The translations under genes and the position numbers were made by a program. This document shows, piece by piece, positions 1 to 8,306 of a DNA stretch of 43,260 bases (position 1 is the stretch's first letter; every line of letters starts with the position of its first letter). The notes under the pieces are model-generated. The model ran no database searches. It was not told the DNA's origin and worked only from the letters and a program-made list of their open reading frames with translations. Origin of the DNA: Blautia sp. MSJ-9 (lineage in GTDB: Bacteria; Bacillota; Clostridia; Lachnospirales; Lachnospiraceae); the NCBI RefSeq assembly GCF_018919065.1, contig NZ_JAHLQG010000051.1:1-43260 (forward strand), given 5' to 3'.

Positions 1-731
1 TAGTACTTTCCGTCTGGTCCCTGTACCGTAAATTTAAAGGTCTTTCCTTCCGCACTGACTCCTTCCACCTTCTTGCTTACGCTCAGGTTTCCCTTGTCCT
101 TGCTGTAGGTATTTGTCACGGATGCTGTCGCTGTTGTTCCCTTGCTCACTGTCACCTTTCCGGTTCCTGTTACTGCAAGTCCGTATCCGCTGATTCCGGC
201 TTCTTCTGTCTTTTCGTTTACTGTGTATTCTCCTACCGGCAGATCCTTGATCGTTACAGTCTCTTCTGCCTTGACTTCCACTACTGTTTCTGTATCAGAT
301 GCGGCTCCGTCTTTGTCATAGTACTTTCCGTCTGGTCCCTGTACCGTAAATTTAAAGGTCTTTCCTTCCGCACTGACTCCTTCCACCTTCTTGCTTACGC
401 TCAGGTTTCCCTTGTCCTTGCTGTAGGTATTTGTCACAGATGCTGTCGCTGTTGTTCCCTTGCTCACTGTCACCTTTCCGGTTCCTGTTACTGCAAGTCC
501 GTATCCGCTGATTCCGGCTTCTTCTGTCTTTTCGTTTACTGTGTATTCTCCTACCGGCAGGTCCTTGATCGTTACAGTCTCTTCTGCCTTGACTTCCACT
601 ACTGTTTCTGTATCAGATGCGGCTCCGTCTTTGTCATAATACTTTCCATCTGGTCCCTGCACGGTAAACTTAAAGGTTCTTTCTCCTGTATCAGCCCCTA
701 CTACGTACTTGCTTATGCTCAGATTTCCTTT
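1..731 (-). repeat. Tandem 318-bp (106-codon) repeats inside the adhesin gene
   Basis: Unit boundaries fall at about 731-414, 413-96 and 95-left edge, with an exact 318-bp period that preserves frame. The compared stretches 1-318 and 319-636 differ at only a couple of bases, for example near 117. The first unit (731 side) is diverged at its start, KGNLSISKYVVG instead of KGNLSVSKKVEG. Near-identity at the DNA level implies recent duplication or gene conversion. Copy number outside the window is unknown and may be collapsed in assemblies. Confidence 0.95.
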
Positions 732-3700
732 ATCATCTGTGTCATCACTTGAAGTATTAGAGCAAGTTACTGTTTCTTGAAGTACTGTCGTTGATCCACT
801 TGGTTTTATATGATGTATCTCACAAGTTGCATGATCCACAGTATTAGCAATAACAGAACCATTTGTAGAAGCCACACATGTAATATGAGCCGTTGGTGCT
901 AATAGTGTTCCAAGTCCATTACTGTATTTAATATGTCCTGTATATGTTGAAATTGATCCATTATTATTAGTATAAAAATTCCAAATTACACTATTTGCTA
1001 TTGGATCCCACGCCCCTGGTCCTTTATCATTAACTTTACATCCTTCAATATCAATTTCAGATGGTGCATTTGTACAATCAACATTAATTACAAGCAATTT
1101 GCCATCTGTTTGTAGTCCAGTATTTGCTGTCCACTCATGTACATATTTAAAAGGTTTTTTGCCATCAACAAAAATATTTTCATAATCTATTTTACCAGAA
1201 GCACTTATTGGAACATACGCTACTTTTACATCATCCATTTCATTAGGAACAAGATTACCTAATTTACTAGACAGATTTTCCAAATTGTTCAATTGTGACT
1301 CAAAATCAATAGGAAACGGTTCATCTGCTTTAATTACATCAACTTTACTACTTTCAATCTGATATTTACTTTGATCTTGTCCTACGATATATCCTTGATT
1401 TGAATTTATCCATTGTACTGTATTGGTACTTCCCATAATAACAGAAGCTTTTATACCATTGTTGCTCTGTACTAAATCATGATTTACTCCACCTGGTTGT
1501 TTAAAAAATTCAATATATGATGTATTACCAACACTTTGAACAGAAGATCCTTTTAATCCATTTGTACTATATGATACATCATATTCTCTTCCGTTAATTG
1601 TTCCTTTAGAAGATGTAATAGGATTTCCTGAATCATCTATTTCAAATACATAATACTTCTGATTCGTATTAAAGTTACTTGAATCTATTGTATCAGATAT
1701 TCCTTCTCCTTTATCATTTGTAGTAATTTGAATATTATCTAATCCAGGTACTACTTGATATCCACTATTATCTTTAGTGTATATTCCGAATTTAAATGTA
1801 GTATTTTTTCCTGCAGAACCAGACGCTTTTTTCTTTATAACCAAATCAAATTTTGTAGTATTTTGATAAACAGCATCTGTATTACCTAATGAATTTGTAT
1901 TACCATTTAAATTTTTTACTGCTATTGCACCTTCCATATGATTATCATTTGTAAAGTTAATAGCAAATACAGCAAAGTTCTGAGCTATACCTAAATCTGA
2001 AACAATTTGTGAACGGCTCATTGAAGTTCCGTTTGCACCATAGGTTTCTGTAACTCCAGAAAATGAATCCATCTGGAAATTGCCCTTTACCATCGCATTT
2101 TTATTGTTATCTTCGATTTTGGCACTTAATTTTTCTGCTGATATTGTATCATCATTATCACTGACATGATAAATTTCCACATTGTTAACCAGACCTTCTG
2201 GAATACTTTCCGGAAGCTGGGCATTCTTTCGTTCAATACTAATTTTTACCTTCTCAGTTGGTTCTACTTCTTCTTCACCTTTTAAGAAAGTAAAATCATA
2301 ATATCTGAAGCCCAGAAGAACTTTATTATCTTTTTTATATTCTTCTTTTAATACCTCTTCAATTTTTCTATATTCTTCAGAATTAGGATCATCTAAAATC
2401 TCAATCTTCATTTTTACAAGATTGGAATTTAATACTTCTTCTTTTTTGTCAGCAACAGCAGTAATCTTAACATTGTCATCTTCATATACAAATTTTCTAT
2501 TGTTTTCTACTGTCTGCGCAAGAATAAAAATGGAAAAGCTATCTGTAACAAATTCTGCAGATTTTACATTACCTTCTTCATCTACAGTGACATCCTTTGT
2601 AACATCGCTGACATTTGAATCATTATCCAGATGTAACACCTGAATTTTAGAAGCCTCCTGATTTACAGTTTCGTCTCCTATTTCCTTAACTTCATTAAAC
2701 TGTATAGAAACAATAACTGTAGCATTCTGTGGCTCTACTTCAACGCCATCTTTTTCAAAATGCATATCATATGCTGTATAATCATTCATCTGCTCTGATG
2801 AATCCAGACTATTTTCAGCCAGTTCTTTTTGTTCGTCAGAAAGCTGTACTTCATTAACAACAAGTGTTGCATCTTCTGGTAAAGCTTTTGAGTCTGAAAC
2901 AACAGCAACAATAGTTTTTTCATCGTCTTCATATGTAATAGTTCTTTCTTCTACCAAAGCAGTTGTAACACGTGTTAATGCCACAACTCCCATTTCAGAA
3001 GTTTTAAAATTAACGCTCTTCACTGCATCTGTTTCATTTTTCTCAAACTCAGCTGTTGTGTCTTCTTTTCTATTTACATAGACTTTTAAAGTACTCTGAC
3101 ATGACTCATCATCTGTATTTTTTTCAAGCTGTGGTGTTGCATACTGCATCTGTACTTTTACAGTGCCAGCTGCAGGTTCAATACGTCCGCCAGCGGATTC
3201 AGATGTAAAATAAATATCGTAGAATAAATAATCTGCTGTGATTTTTTCATTATCTACGCCAAGCAGATTATTAAGTTCATTAAGTTCTGTATTATATTTT
3301 TCAGGATCTGTATCCTGCAAATATTCTACTCTAAGCTCAGCATCCTGCGGAAGGTTTGCGCCTTCTTCTGCTTTTGCAGTAATAGCTACTCTGCTGTCTT
3401 CATATGTAAAATCTGTTTTTGGTGTTTCCTCTGGAGTTTCTGTAACTTCAGGGGTTGGTGTCTCCGTTGGTACCTCAGTTACTTCTGGAACTGGTGTAAC
3501 CGGATTCTGTGGATTTTCTGAATCGTTAGAGTCATTAGAATCGTCGGAATCCTCCTGCTGGTCTTCATCGGGTTGTTCTTCGTCGGGCGTTTGCTCGGGT
3601 TCTTCTTCCTCTGGCTCCTCAACTTCCGGTTCTTCCTCTTCCGGTTCTTCGCTCTGAGCTGCCACTTCCTCTTCTGTTGTAGTCGCTGCGGGGATATTTT

Positions 3701-3800
3701 CGCTGCTTGCGAAAATAGCGTTTGCGCCCGACTGCTGGAAAATCATTATAACAGTCAGGAGCGCCGCAAGATAACGCTTGACGTTGCTCTTCATGTTCAT
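1..3800 (-). CDS. Large secreted surface adhesin, choice-of-anchor-A type with Cna-B/prealbumin-like repeats (partial, C-terminus outside window)
   Basis: The reading frame stays open from an ATG at 3800 to the left edge (over 1,266 codons). The start has GGGAGG seven bases upstream. A signal peptide (about residues 1-32, ending near NAIFAS) is followed by an acidic Glu/Pro/Asp linker to about residue 110. Three related modules then begin FTYEDSRVAIT, ITYEDDEKTIV and FVYEDDNVKIT. Next come a segment resembling choice-of-anchor A domains (around SQLNNLENLSSKLG) and tandem 106-residue beta domains. Each repeat has a Lys (VSKKV), a Glu (VGEYTV) and an Asn (VTNTY) placed as in domains with Lys-Asn isopeptide bonds. 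The wall anchor, probably LPXTG, would lie outside the window. Likely role: sortase-anchored adhesin or pilin-like stalk; the ligand is unknown. Domain names are from memory of families, not a search. Confidence 0.85.
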   Translation of the reverse strand, partial: MNMKSNVKRYLAALLTVIMIFQQSGANAIFASSENIPAATTTEEEVAAQSEEPEEEEPEVEEPEEEEPEQTPDEEQPDEDQQEDSDDSNDSNDSENPQNPVTPVPEVTEVPTETPTPEVTETPEETPKTDFTYEDSRVAITAKAEEGANLPQDAELRVEYLQDTDPEKYNTELNELNNLLGVDNEKITADYLFYDIYFTSESAGGRIEPAAGTVKVQMQYATPQLEKNTDDESCQSTLKVYVNRKEDTTAEFEKNETDAVKSVNFKTSEMGVVALTRVTTALVEERTITYEDDEKTIVAVVSDSKALPEDATLVVNEVQLSDEQKELAENSLDSSEQMNDYTAYDMHFEKDGVEVEPQNATVIVSIQFNEVKEIGDETVNQEASKIQVLHLDNDSNVSDVTKDVTVDEEGNVKSAEFVTDSFSIFILAQTVENNRKFVYEDDNVKITAVADKKEEVLNSNLVKMKIEILDDPNSEEYRKIEEVLKEEYKKDNKVLLGFRYYDFTFLKGEEEVEPTEKVKISIERKNAQLPESIPEGLVNNVEIYHVSDNDDTISAEKLSAKIEDNNKNAMVKGNFQMDSFSGVTETYGANGTSMSRSQIVSDLGIAQNFAVFAINFTNDNHMEGAIAVKNLNGNTNSLGNTDAVYQNTTKFDLVIKKKASGSAGKNTTFKFGIYTKDNSGYQVVPGLDNIQITTNDKGEGISDTIDSSNFNTNQKYYVFEIDDSGNPITSSKGTINGREYDVSYSTNGLKGSSVQSVGNTSYIEFFKQPGGVNHDLVQSNNGIKASVIMGSTNTVQWINSNQGYIVGQDQSKYQIESSKVDVIKADEPFPIDFESQLNNLENLSSKLGNLVPNEMDDVKVAYVPISASGKIDYENIFVDGKKPFKYVHEWTANTGLQTDGKLLVINVDCTNAPSEIDIEGCKVNDKGPGAWDPIANSVIWNFYTNNNGSISTYTGHIKYSNGLGTLLAPTAHITCVASTNGSVIANTVDHATCEIHHIKPSGSTTVLQETVTCSNTSSDDTDDKGNLSISKYVVGADTGERTFKFTVQGPDGKYYDKDGAASDTETVVEVKAEETVTIKDLPVGEYTVNEKTEEAGISGYGLAVTGTGKVTVSKGTTATASVTNTYSKDKGNLSVSKKVEGVSAEGKTFKFTVQGPDGKYYDKDGAASDTETVVEVKAEETVTIKDLPVGEYTVNEKTEEAGISGYGLAVTGTGKVTVSKGTTATASVTNTYSKDKGNLSVSKKVEGVSAEGKTFKFTVQGPDGKY

Positions 3801-3851
3801 GTTTCTTCCTCCCTTTTTTTCTCTTTCTTTTTTATCTTCTTTTGCAAATAT

Positions 3852-3928
3852 GCCTCCATGTAAATGCATGAGTGTGCGTTACAGTCCGGGCGTTTCCGTC
3901 CTTCTTCACCATGCCAATACACCGAGGC
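3852..3928 (-). other. Long interrupted hairpin in the adhesin mRNA leader
   Basis: On the minus strand GCCTC and GUGUA near 3928-3917 pair with UACAU and GAGGC near 3863-3852. Inside them GCAUG pairs with CAUGC and GUG with CAC, and the tip holds a small hairpin with a GAAA loop (GGACG/CGCCC with one A-C mismatch). It ends about 50 bases before the start codon. It does not match a riboswitch class I can name. It could control translation or mRNA stability. Confidence 0.5.
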
Positions 3929-3964
3929 TCTATTTTGTATGATAATATGTGTTTCCACTTTGTA

Positions 3965-4038
3965 AGTATAGCACTTTCTGGTCACAAAATTGTCATATAA
4001 TCATATTTTCTCCACTATTTTCGATTTTTCTCCACTAT
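3965..4038 (-). promoter_or_regulatory. Extended -10 promoter with two 20-bp-spaced direct repeats, adhesin-proximal
   Basis: An extended -10 (TGC then TATACT, 3973-3965, minus strand) lacks a good -35. Upstream are two copies of ATAGTGGAGAAAA (4038-4026 and 4018-4006), exactly 20 bp apart. Direct repeats about two helical turns apart next to a weak -35 are the usual layout for response-regulator activators such as LytTR proteins. The regulator is not identifiable in this window. Confidence 0.5.
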
Positions 4039-4095
4039 AAACAATTTTTTATCGAAAAAGTTTCGCACTCACGACAATTCCCCATATCTTTGTAC

Positions 4096-4231
4096 AAAAA
4101 AATTGAGGCTTCTATTGCACAAAGATATGCAATAAAAGCCTCATCATTTCTTCACGATACGGATGGAGTCTTTACCCATCGAAACTGGCAACATCATGAA
4201 CACTCACATGCCCGTTACTCCCCTTTATCTA
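4096..4231 (-). ncRNA. Riboswitch-like leader with intrinsic terminator (yybP-ykoY / Mn2+ class candidate)
   Basis: The predicted transcript begins with AUAAAGGGGAGUAAC (about 4228-4214), resembling the conserved yybP-ykoY 5' segment AAAGGGGAGUAGC. A hairpin GAUGG/CCAUC lies in the middle (about 4181-4163). The 3' part AUGAGGCUUUUAU can pair with AUAAAG to close the aptamer. The same 3' bases form the left arm of a terminator hairpin (4142-4105, 14 of 15 pairs) followed by seven U (4102-4096). Mutually exclusive closing-stem and terminator pairings are typical of an ON riboswitch. The only downstream minus-strand gene is the adhesin, which would be an unusual target. The class is matched from memory of the consensus. 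Confidence 0.55.
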
Positions 4232-4237
4232 CTATTA

Positions 4238-4266
4238 ATAATAGCTTTTAGAGGTCTATTTGTCAA
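4238..4266 (-). promoter_or_regulatory. Consensus sigma-A promoter of the riboswitch-like leader
   Basis: TTGACA (4266-4261), a 17-bp spacer and TATTAT (4243-4238) on the minus strand. Transcription would start near 4231, so the RNA begins almost exactly at the closing stem of the riboswitch-like structure. Confidence 0.8.
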
Positions 4267-4455
4267 GATGATTTTTCGGAAATTTATACAGAATTTAAGC
4301 TGTTTTTTCAGTAAATTTCTCCAGTAATAACCATCCCTGCCGTGATAATTCATACTGATATTTCTGAAGTTGTCTTTAGAGCGTGTTTGAAAAATCATTC
4401 CCGCAATCTGCACGCCCCACTTTGCGATATATTTTGTCCGAATTCGGTTGTCGTA

Positions 4456-6414
4456 TTAGCAGATTTCTGCTCCTGCCGGCATTTCTTTCTCAGGTACCAT
4501 CAGGGAAAGATTTCCGTCTGCATCTTCTGCGCAGAGGATCATTCCTTCGCTGAGTACTCCGGCAAGTTTGGCTGGTTTGAGGTTAGTTACTACCATAACT
4601 TTCTTGCCTACCATTTCTTCTGCACTGTAGTGTGCTTTGATTCCGGAAACGATCTGGCGTACCTGGCTGCCAATCTGTACCTGTGAGCAGAGAAGTTTCT
4701 TGGATTTCTTTACTTCTTCGCATTTGATGATCTTACCAACCTGGAACTGAAGTTTGCCGAAATCTTCGAATGTGATTTCTGGTTTTGCTTCAATGTCGAT
4801 CACATCTTCATTCTCTTCTTTTGCAGGTTCTTCAGCTTTTGGCGGATGAAGTTCTGCTACTTTTGCCATTACTTCTTTGAGGTCAAGACGTGCGAAGAGG
4901 ATTTCCGGTTTCTCAGTTACTTTGTTTCCTGACGGATAGAGACCAAATGTCTTAAGATCTTCTAATTCTCTGTCCTGTGCATTTAACTGAGCAAGTATTC
5001 TCTCTGTTGTTTCCGGCATAAAGGATTTCAGCAGAGTTGCGCCGATGCAGATTCCCTCAACGAGATTGTAGAGAACTGTTGCAAGACGGTCTTTCTTTTC
5101 TTCATCCTTCGCAAGTGCCCATGGCATTGTTTCGTCGATGTATTTGTTGCAGCGTTTGAAGATTGTGAATACTTCTGTCATTGCGTCTGCTACACGGAGT
5201 TTGTCCATTTTTTCGTTTACTTTTGCAGGTACGGAGAGGATGAAGTTCTTGAGATCATCATCTACTGGCTCTGTTACACCTTTGTTTTCTACAACGCCGC
5301 CAAAATATTTATTTGACATGGAGATGGTACGGTTTACAAGGTTTCCGAGAGTATTTGCAAGCTCAGAGTTGAGGCGCTCTACCATCAGTTCCCATGTAAT
5401 GACACCGTCGTTCTCGAATGGCATTTCGTGAAGTACGAAGTAGCGGACTGCATCTACACCGAAGAAGTCTACCAGTTCATCTGCGTAGATTACGTTTCCT
5501 TTGGATTTACTCATTTTGCCATCGCCCTGAAGGAGCCACGGATGTCCGAATACCTGTTTCGGAAGCGGCAGATCCAGTGACATCAGGAAGATTGGCCAGT
5601 AGATTGTATGGAAACGGATGATGTCTTTTCCAATCAGGTGCAGGTCTGCAGGCCAGAGTTTGTTGAACTGTTCTGTGCTTTCGCCGTCGCAGTCGTAACC
5701 GATTCCCGTGATATAGTTTGTAAGGGCGTCAAGCCACACGTATACAACATGTTTCGGGTCGAAGTCTACCGGGATTCCCCATTTGAAAGATGTTCTGGAT
5801 ACACAGAGGTCCTGAAGTCCCGGGAGAAGGAAGTTGTTCATCATTTCGTTCTTACGGGATTCTGGCTGGATGAAATCCGGGTGGGTGTTGATATAGTCAA
5901 TGAGTTTGTCAGCGTATTTGCTCATTTTGAAGAAGTATGCTTCTTCTTTTGCAGGTACGCATGGGCGGCCGCAGTCCGGACATTTGCCGTCTACAAGCTG
6001 GGATTCTGTGAAGAAAGATTCACATGGTGTGCAGTACATTCCTTCGTAGTGTCCTTTGTAGATGTCACCTTTTGCGTACATTTTTTTGAAGATTTTTTTG
6101 ACCTGTTTTTCGTGGTCTTCGTCTGTGGTTCTGATAAATTTATCATAGGATGTGTTCATCAGATCCCAGATTCTTTTGATCTCACCGGATACGTTGTCTA
6201 CGAATTCTTTTGGAGTGATTCCAGCTTCCTGGGCTTTTAATTCGATTTTCTGACCATGTTCGTCGGTTCCGGTCTGGAAGAATACGTCGTAGCCCTGCTG
6301 GCGTTTGTAGCGGGCAATAGCGTCGGCTAAGACTACTTCATAGGTGTTGCCGATGTGCGGTTTGCCGGATGTGTAGGCAATCGCAGTGGTAATGTAATAT
6401 TTCTGTTTTTCCAT
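4456..6414 (-). CDS. metG: Methionyl-tRNA synthetase
   Basis: 652 residues. It charges tRNA-Met with methionine in the cytoplasm. The class I signature is HIGN at residues 20-23. A zinc-knuckle insertion with CTPC and CPDC lies at about 129-150, and KMSKS near residue 300. After a linker rich in Glu and Lys, the C-terminal hundred residues form the tRNA-binding (EMAP/Trbp111-like) dimerisation domain (FEDFGKLQFQVGKI onward). Full length for the bacterial form with an appended domain. It is monocistronic and preceded by a T-box leader. No obvious terminator lies directly after its stop, so readthrough toward the adhesin leader is possible. Confidence 0.97.
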   Translation of the reverse strand: MEKQKYYITTAIAYTSGKPHIGNTYEVVLADAIARYKRQQGYDVFFQTGTDEHGQKIELKAQEAGITPKEFVDNVSGEIKRIWDLMNTSYDKFIRTTDEDHEKQVKKIFKKMYAKGDIYKGHYEGMYCTPCESFFTESQLVDGKCPDCGRPCVPAKEEAYFFKMSKYADKLIDYINTHPDFIQPESRKNEMMNNFLLPGLQDLCVSRTSFKWGIPVDFDPKHVVYVWLDALTNYITGIGYDCDGESTEQFNKLWPADLHLIGKDIIRFHTIYWPIFLMSLDLPLPKQVFGHPWLLQGDGKMSKSKGNVIYADELVDFFGVDAVRYFVLHEMPFENDGVITWELMVERLNSELANTLGNLVNRTISMSNKYFGGVVENKGVTEPVDDDLKNFILSVPAKVNEKMDKLRVADAMTEVFTIFKRCNKYIDETMPWALAKDEEKKDRLATVLYNLVEGICIGATLLKSFMPETTERILAQLNAQDRELEDLKTFGLYPSGNKVTEKPEILFARLDLKEVMAKVAELHPPKAEEPAKEENEDVIDIEAKPEITFEDFGKLQFQVGKIIKCEEVKKSKKLLCSQVQIGSQVRQIVSGIKAHYSAEEMVGKKVMVVTNLKPAKLAGVLSEGMILCAEDADGNLSLMVPEKEMPAGAEIC

Positions 6415-6454
6415 GGTTTATTGTCTCCTTTTTTTAATGTGGACGATTAAGGGA

Positions 6455-6829
6455 AATAAAAAAACGTCTCCTCAGATTATCTGAGAAGACGAGATTTACC
6501 CGTGTTACCACTTCTGTTCGTTTCCGGGCTCGCGCGGGGAAACCTTGGGAGGTACGTTGTGATACCTCTACGCTGTAACAGGCGTGCCTGTCGCTGCCTA
6601 AAGCTGTTGACTCTCAGCAGTGCCTCTCGGAAGCCATCTTCGATCTGCTCCTTGCATATCCCTCTCAGCCTTGGATTCTGTTCGTTGTGATCCGTGGGGA
6701 TTTCTCTGTAATACGGTCTGCAAATGTACTCTCTTCTTCAATGAGTTTGTGTTATTTCGTAACAGCGGTTCATCTGTGATTGTGGAACGCTGTTGGTTAT
6801 AGGAAATAGTTATTTCCTGTTATAGGGAA
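6455..6829 (-). ncRNA. T-box riboswitch controlling metG (Met specifier)
   Basis: The minus-strand leader contains the T-box core GUGGUAACACGG (about 6515-6500). A terminator hairpin GUCUUCUCAG/CUGAGGAGAC (6490-6466) follows, with a U-rich tract to 6455. Stem I elements are visible upstream: AGAGAGUA, CAGAGA and GCUGAGAGG. AUG (6637-6635), lying just before CUUC that can close the lower stem, is the likely specifier. Uncharged tRNA-Met would stabilise the antiterminator and switch metG on. Confidence 0.9.
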
Positions 6830-6858
6830 AATATAGCACATTTCGGTGGGTTTGTAAA
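6830..6858 (-). promoter_or_regulatory. Promoter of the metG T-box leader
   Basis: TTTACA (6858-6853), 17-bp spacer, extended TGC plus TATATT (-10 at 6835-6830) on the minus strand. Confidence 0.75.
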
Positions 6859-6924
6859 CATTGTTTCCTTGTTTATAGTTTTTACTTTTGAAAATTTTAA
6901 ATGAGAATTATTTTTATTTATATC

Positions 6925-6979
6925 TTGACAATTTTCATCCAATATTGTATAGTAACAATATCAGTAATGATTATTGTTA
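6925..6979 (+). promoter_or_regulatory. perR promoter with Per box
   Basis: TTGACA (6925-6930), 17-bp spacer, TATAGT (6948-6953). The operator AGTAATGATTATT (6963-6975) is a 6-1-6 inverted repeat with one mismatch, inside a wider dyad TAACAATA...TATTGTTA. It is nearly identical to the box before rubrerythrin, so autoregulation by the encoded PerR is the simplest reading. Confidence 0.8.
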
Positions 6980-7027
6980 TTAAATAAGCAATTAGAGTTA
7001 CTGCAATTCAGAGAAGGGAGGAATACC

Positions 7028-7450
7028 ATGGCGACACTGAAATACAGCCGTCAGAGAGAATCCATCAAAGAATTTCTGCGAAGCAGGACGGATCATCCTA
7101 CTGCGGATGTGGTATATGAGAATATGAAGCTTATCTACCCGAATATCAGCCTCGGCACGGTATATCGCAACTTATCTCTGCTGGCTGATCTGGGAGAAAT
7201 TAAGAAGCTTTCTTCTTTTGCCGGAGCGGATCACTTTGACGGGCGAACCGAGAGGCATTGCCACTTCATGTGTACCAGATGTGAGCGGATCATTGATCTG
7301 GAGAATGAGAAGATTCACCACATTATGGAGCTTGCAGGCGAGAACTTTGGCGGAAAGATTACAGATTACAGCGCAAGATTCTTCGGACTATGCGAAGACT
7401 GTTTAAAAGAAACAGAGAACATTCCTGATAAAAAGTTTCAAAAAACCTAA
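7028..7450 (+). CDS. perR: Fur-family peroxide-responsive repressor PerR
   Basis: 140 residues from the ATG at 7028, chosen because GGGAGG lies seven bases upstream; the upstream in-frame TTG has no such site. Winged helix in the N-terminal half (HPTADVVY, SLGTVYRNLS). The metal site residues correspond to those of Bacillus PerR: H23, D71, H77, H79 and D90. Asp at the last position fits PerR better than Fur, which has Glu. Structural zinc cysteines are C82/C85 and C122/C125. It probably senses peroxide through metal-catalysed His oxidation and represses itself and the adjacent rubrerythrin. Confidence 0.88.
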   Translation: MATLKYSRQRESIKEFLRSRTDHPTADVVYENMKLIYPNISLGTVYRNLSLLADLGEIKKLSSFAGADHFDGRTERHCHFMCTRCERIIDLENEKIHHIMELAGENFGGKITDYSARFFGLCEDCLKETENIPDKKFQKT

Positions 7451-7458
7451 AATAAAAC

Positions 7459-7515
7459 TTGACTTTTTCAATCAAGTATGGTAACCTAAGAACATAGAAA
7501 ACAGTAATGATTACT
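7459..7515 (+). promoter_or_regulatory. Rubrerythrin promoter with perfect Per box
   Basis: TTGACT (7459-7464), 17-bp spacer, TAACCT (7482-7487). AGTAATGATTACT (7503-7515) is a perfect 6-1-6 palindrome in the early transcribed region, matching the perR operator. The leader continues about 130 bases and carries a hairpin GATGC/GCATC with inner CAGAT/ATCTG (about 7572-7605). Confidence 0.75.
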
Positions 7516-7644
7516 ATTATTAAAAAATTACTTTTTCTACCGCATTTGCGGAAAGCACCAAAGAACAAAACGATGCCGAAAACAATCAGATTTTTATCTG
7601 GCATCCAATTAATAAATTCATTAAGAGAAAAGGAGATTTTAATT

Positions 7645-8190
7645 ATGACAAAATGGGTATGTAGTGTATGTGGTTATGTTTATGAAGGCGAGAACGCTCC
7701 GGAAGTCTGTCCAGTATGTAAAGCACCTGCTGACAAATTCATCAAACAGGGCGGAGAAATGACATGGGCAGCTGAGCACGTTGTAGGTGTTGCTCAGGGC
7801 GTTAGCGAAGATATTATCGAAGATTTAAGAGCAAACTTCCAGGGTGAATGCTCCGAAGTTGGTATGTACCTTGCAATGGCCAGAGTAGCTCATAGAGAAG
7901 GATATCCGGAAGTTGGTTTATACTATGAGAAAGCAGCTTTCGAAGAAGCAGAACATGCTGCTAAATTTGCTGAATTATTAGGCGAAGTTGTAACAGACAG
8001 CACAAAGAAGAACCTTCAGATGCGTGTAGAAGCTGAGAACGGTGCTACAGCTGGTAAAGTTGACCTTGCTAAACGTGCAAAAGCAGCTAACCTTGACGCT
8101 ATCCATGATACAGTTCATGAAATGGCAAGAGATGAGGCAAGACATGGAAAAGCATTCGCTGGTCTGCTTAAGAGATACTTCGGAGAATAA
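7645..8190 (+). CDS. Reverse rubrerythrin (N-terminal rubredoxin domain, C-terminal diiron domain)
   Basis: 181 residues from the ATG at 7645, with AAGGAG eight to nine bases upstream. The rubredoxin-type Fe(Cys)4 site is at the N-terminus (CSVC at 6-9, CPVC at 22-25), the reverse of classical rubrerythrin. A ferritin-like four-helix domain follows, with paired diiron ligands in EAEH and DEARH plus an early Glu in GECSE. Such proteins reduce hydrogen peroxide, and sometimes oxygen, with electrons passed through the rubredoxin centre. The Per box and the PerR gene upstream fit a peroxide-defence role. Codon use suggests high expression. Confidence 0.93.
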   Translation: MTKWVCSVCGYVYEGENAPEVCPVCKAPADKFIKQGGEMTWAAEHVVGVAQGVSEDIIEDLRANFQGECSEVGMYLAMARVAHREGYPEVGLYYEKAAFEEAEHAAKFAELLGEVVTDSTKKNLQMRVEAENGATAGKVDLAKRAKAANLDAIHDTVHEMARDEARHGKAFAGLLKRYFGE

Positions 8191-8208
8191 TTTCATAACA
8201 GGAATTTT

Positions 8209-8247
8209 AAAAGGGAGAGCCGAAATAATCGGTTCTCCCTTTTTTTA
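8209..8247. terminator. Bidirectional terminator between rubrerythrin and the secreted protein
   Basis: GGGAGAGCCGA/TCGGTTCTCCC stem with a T-run on the plus strand and TTTT on the minus strand. It serves convergent genes ending at 8190 and 8307. Confidence 0.88.
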
Positions 8248-8306
8248 CTCATTGATTATTCTTTCAAGAAATTTATAAAAAATTTCACTGATACATCTGC
8301 CATGTT

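Noticed and set aside
1..731. Regular repeats resembling an array
   Set aside because: The 318-bp in-frame units encode a protein domain; there are no short repeats with unique spacers, so not CRISPR.
3852..3928. Cyclic di-GMP-I riboswitch suggested by the GAAA loop
   Set aside because: The conserved GGGCAAAC- and GACGCAAAGC-type blocks of that class are not present.
3797..3985. A 62-codon minus-strand frame in the adhesin leader
   Set aside because: It lies within the structured leader, overlaps the real start, and has a Lys/Glu end caused by the purine-rich ribosome-site region.
4225..4413. A 62-codon minus-strand frame between metG and the riboswitch-like RNA
   Set aside because: No ribosome site and it runs through the strong promoter at 4238-4266; probably chance. 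The stretch 4267-4455 otherwise shows nothing.
5608..6240. A 210-codon open frame opposite metG
   Set aside because: Antisense shadow of a conserved tRNA synthetase with unnatural Phe/Val/Cys composition.
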